From NCBI RefSeq assembly GCF_030247195.1, contig NC_080670.1, positions 31,916,497-31,980,496 on the forward strand: a DNA stretch of 64,000 nt, given 5' to 3'. This document shows, one piece after another, positions 61,560-64,000 of the stretch. Source of the stretch: Topomyia yanbarensis. Lineage: Eukaryota > Arthropoda > Insecta > Diptera > Culicidae. A model generated the notes under the pieces. The model was not told the origin of the DNA and searched no databases. It saw nothing but the letters and a program-made list of their open reading frames with translations. Both the position numbers and the translations under genes were made by a program. How positions within the stretch are numbered: position 1 is the stretch's first letter; each line of letters begins with the position of its first letter.

Positions 61560-62400
61560 AAATCCAAAGGTCTCTGCTTCGCAAATATCTTGCAGCACTT
61601 GTTTAACTTCTCTTAGGTAATCGGTATCCCGGCAAGGCTCTGAACAATGCGTAACTATCGTCGTCAAAAAGGCCAGCTCCGGCATTCTCCAAGATTTTTC
61701 ATATCTTTAATGTATAGCATAAACAAAAGTGGGCCTAGTACACTACCCTGTGGAACGCCGAGGGGAATCGGCAGCATATTTATCACTCTGCGATCCTCTG
61801 CTCGTGACGAATTGAGTACATTTGGAACTGAAATTACAATCGTTTTCTGTCAAACGCAACCTGCTTAGTAACATTATCCGTAACCGAACAATTTTTAAGG
61901 TCCAGCACAATTTCCTTAAATTTAAGCGTATTGATCGAATTGGCCCGGATGAAATATTACTACGAACTTCACTTAATTGAGCTACTGCACTTGTCAAAGC
62001 GGAACCACGATCTTGGATTTTCTCTCCACTGATATTATATCATTCGAAAGTGTTCTGTCACTCCTGCGCATATTTTGCAGTTTAAGTCTGGAGTACATTG
62101 TCCATGATACAGCTTCGGAAGGCCAATAAAACTTACTCCTTATTGCTGTCAGTGATTTTCCACTCCTTTAAAATTTTAGCTCCGCGCTGCTCAATATTGG
62201 AGAAAACCAAGTCAATCAAACTGTTACTCCTGAGGCTATTGCGTAAGTTTATACTCCATTCCTACGACATGCACTATTGCTTTCAGTTCAGTTACCAAAC
62301 TTCAAACGCTTCCAGGAAATCTCGGTGGCATCAATATTTAGTCTTCTTTCAATGCTTTGGTGGTCCTGAAAAAGACCGTTTAATTGTGTGGCGGCTTTGA
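61560..62400 (-). pseudogene. Decayed LINE reverse-transcriptase remnant
   Basis: The minus strand contains LGVPQGSVLGPLLFMLYIKD at about 61700-61770, a clean reverse-transcriptase motif B region. Downstream lies FDDDSYALFRALPGYRLPKR near 61600-61660 in another frame, resembling a degenerate [FY]xDD catalytic block. Further fragments such as LNGLFQDHQSIEGRLNID lie near 62310-62390. Many stops and shifts make it an old relic of an I/Jockey-like element. Confidence 0.7.
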
Positions 62401-63028
62401 GAACCGTTTTTCACTAGAAAGAAAAGTATGATAGTAGTTAAAGTAAAGAAAGGATAAGCTTACGGGGAAGTCAAGGTACAGTTTCATCACATGCGAAATT
62501 CTGCACTGATAACCCTCAACAGTTTAGCCAAGGAACATTTATTCACTTGGATGAACAGTTCCTACTCACAACAGCGGAGGTCTTAATGGAATGCACGTAA
62601 GCCTTTACACAGAGCCAGGAACTGAATTAACTCGATAAAATGAAGTCTACTATTGGCTCTCTTGTCGTTGTTTCTAGACCAAGCAAAAATCGTCGAGCTG
62701 CGTTTCCATTATTCGTGTTACCTGTAGGAAACAAGTTAAATTTGTCAATTACAATTAGGAAAATAAAGAGAATAAAATAAACTTACTGTCGGTTGACACG
62801 GGTTAAATTAAAATTCCTTCCTGGTGCAGTGCGCAATCTTGGACGACGTCCGACCAGTAGTCTACTTTGTCATCTTGCCCAAACAGAAAACTTGATTGCA
62901 CGTAGCACGACATCAAGCAGAATAACATCGAAACCAAGATCCCCGCGGATGTGGAGGTTGATAAGGTTGATGTTCGCATGAATGACCTAGCATCGCGCAT
63001 TAAAACAGATTTTAACAAATCAATGAAC

Positions 63029-63450
63029 TACAGTGAAGACCCGATTTTACCAGCACCCGATTTTGGCTGCCTCCGATTTTATCAGCTTTTTGACCCGATT
63101 TTATCAGCTTCATATGAAAATTGATAGTTGGTAGTTTGATGGGCTCTAGCAGATGAACCAAATTGAATTCGAGCAAATCCTTTCTTGAGCATATTTTTCT
63201 TATCTTAGAGATCCGAAATATGCAAAAAAAATATTTTTTTTTAATTTTGCACTGTCAGACCCCCTTAAGAGAAGCTTAAGCTAGATAATCAAGAAAGGTT
63301 ATAAGGCTATATCTAGAGACTAAAAAAGTATATTTTAAGAGCTTCGGTTTCTTAAAAAGAATGAAAAATATATGTCCCGATTTTATCTATGTCCCGGTTT
63401 TATCAGCCCAAAATTCACCAAGAGGCTGATAAAAACGGGTACTTACTGTA
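63029..63450 (-). repeat. TTTTATCAGC repeat, third copy, opposite orientation
   Basis: Shares with 11660-12420 the blocks CCCGATTTTATCAGC, GCTCTAGCAGATGAACCAA (complement of the other copy) and CAGACCCCCTTAAG, but reads in the opposite orientation. It is about 420 bp long, and the matching copies establish a dispersed family. Confidence 0.85.
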
Positions 63451-64000
63451 TTCATATCTGTGATAAAAATGCTAACAATACTGACCCGTACTAGCGAATA
63501 CTTTTTTGGATTACAACTATGCTATATTCATTTTACATCTTTTAACAGAATTTGAAAAACCTTGTTCTGGTCGATATTGCTGGTTGTTATGTTGTGGACT
63601 AGGGAAATATGTTAGCGGTGAAGTATTTTTAAGTTCCACAAAAACAATTTCCCTTTGTTAGATACTTGAGAGATATTCGCTTCTAAGCTCGAAGATGACG
63701 ATTTACTCGAACCGAATGCCCATTTGAACCACTGGACATTCGACTCAAACAAAACACGTCGAGCTGAGTAAATAAAATCAACATCCTTATAGCTGTCACT
63801 CCTGCACTCTTTACATGAAACAGCCACCTAAGAGCAAAAGAGTTGACAACCAGTAGTTACTCACTGTGAAGGGAAGCATGTGGACCGCCTCATTTAAAAG
63901 TAGGAATACACATCCACCATCCCGTCATGAAGACATTTGTAGCAACGGAAATGGACCATGCCAGCCGAAGGCCACAGCCCCAACACCAACCCATACCATC

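Noticed and set aside
62793..63018. Opposed open frames near 62.8-63.0 kb
   Set aside because: No domain could be recognised in either strand; they may be part of the neighbouring LINE relic, but this is not supported.

Overview
The window looks like part of a dipteran chromosome, most likely from a mosquito or a close relative. It has very large repeat-filled introns, tRNA-derived SINEs, LOA/R1/Jockey-type non-LTR retrotransposons and low-complexity AT/T-rich tracts. The one recognisable host gene encodes the Notch ligand Serrate (insect orthologue of Jagged). The species assignment is an inference from gene sequence and repeat style. There is a run of exactly 500 Ns at 51001-51500, which is an assembly gap.

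Serrate lies on the minus strand. Nine consecutive internal exons can be placed to the base between 28498 and 3947, all with GT/AG splice sites and fully compatible phases (1509 bp, 503 codons). They encode the end of the MNNL (N-terminal C2) domain, the DSL domain and EGF repeats 1-8. The first exon(s), with signal peptide and most of MNNL, were not found; they must lie right of 28.5 kb, in the gap, or outside. EGF 9 onward, the cysteine-rich domain, the transmembrane segment and the cytoplasmic tail lie off the left edge. Nearly all the rest of the window is Serrate intron.

Layout: 1-3.9 kb intron; 3.9-4.8 kb three EGF exons; 4.8-9.6 kb intron with a 2.9-kb foldback-type inverted-repeat element; 9.6-10.1 kb large exon with EGF 3-4; 10.1-15.8 kb repeat-rich intron (tiny TTAA-flanked MITE, AT/T-rich tracts, a SINE); 15.8-15.9 kb EGF 1/2 exon; 15.9-26.8 kb long intron with a decayed LINE gag; 26.8-28.5 kb DSL and MNNL exons; 28.5-64 kb presumed 5' intron or upstream sequence. 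That last stretch carries several LINE remnants, a second SINE, a hAT-like element with GGGTTC-type arrays, a 5'-truncated R1-type LINE with a 10-bp target duplication, a nearly full Jockey-type LINE inside a split 484-bp tandem duplication, and an assembly gap.

No bacterial-type system, CRISPR array, tRNA or rRNA gene was seen. I did not find a clearly new biological system. The most notable items are the foldback element, the hAT-like element, the split tandem duplication, and the lineage-specific insertions inside the Serrate EGF repeats.
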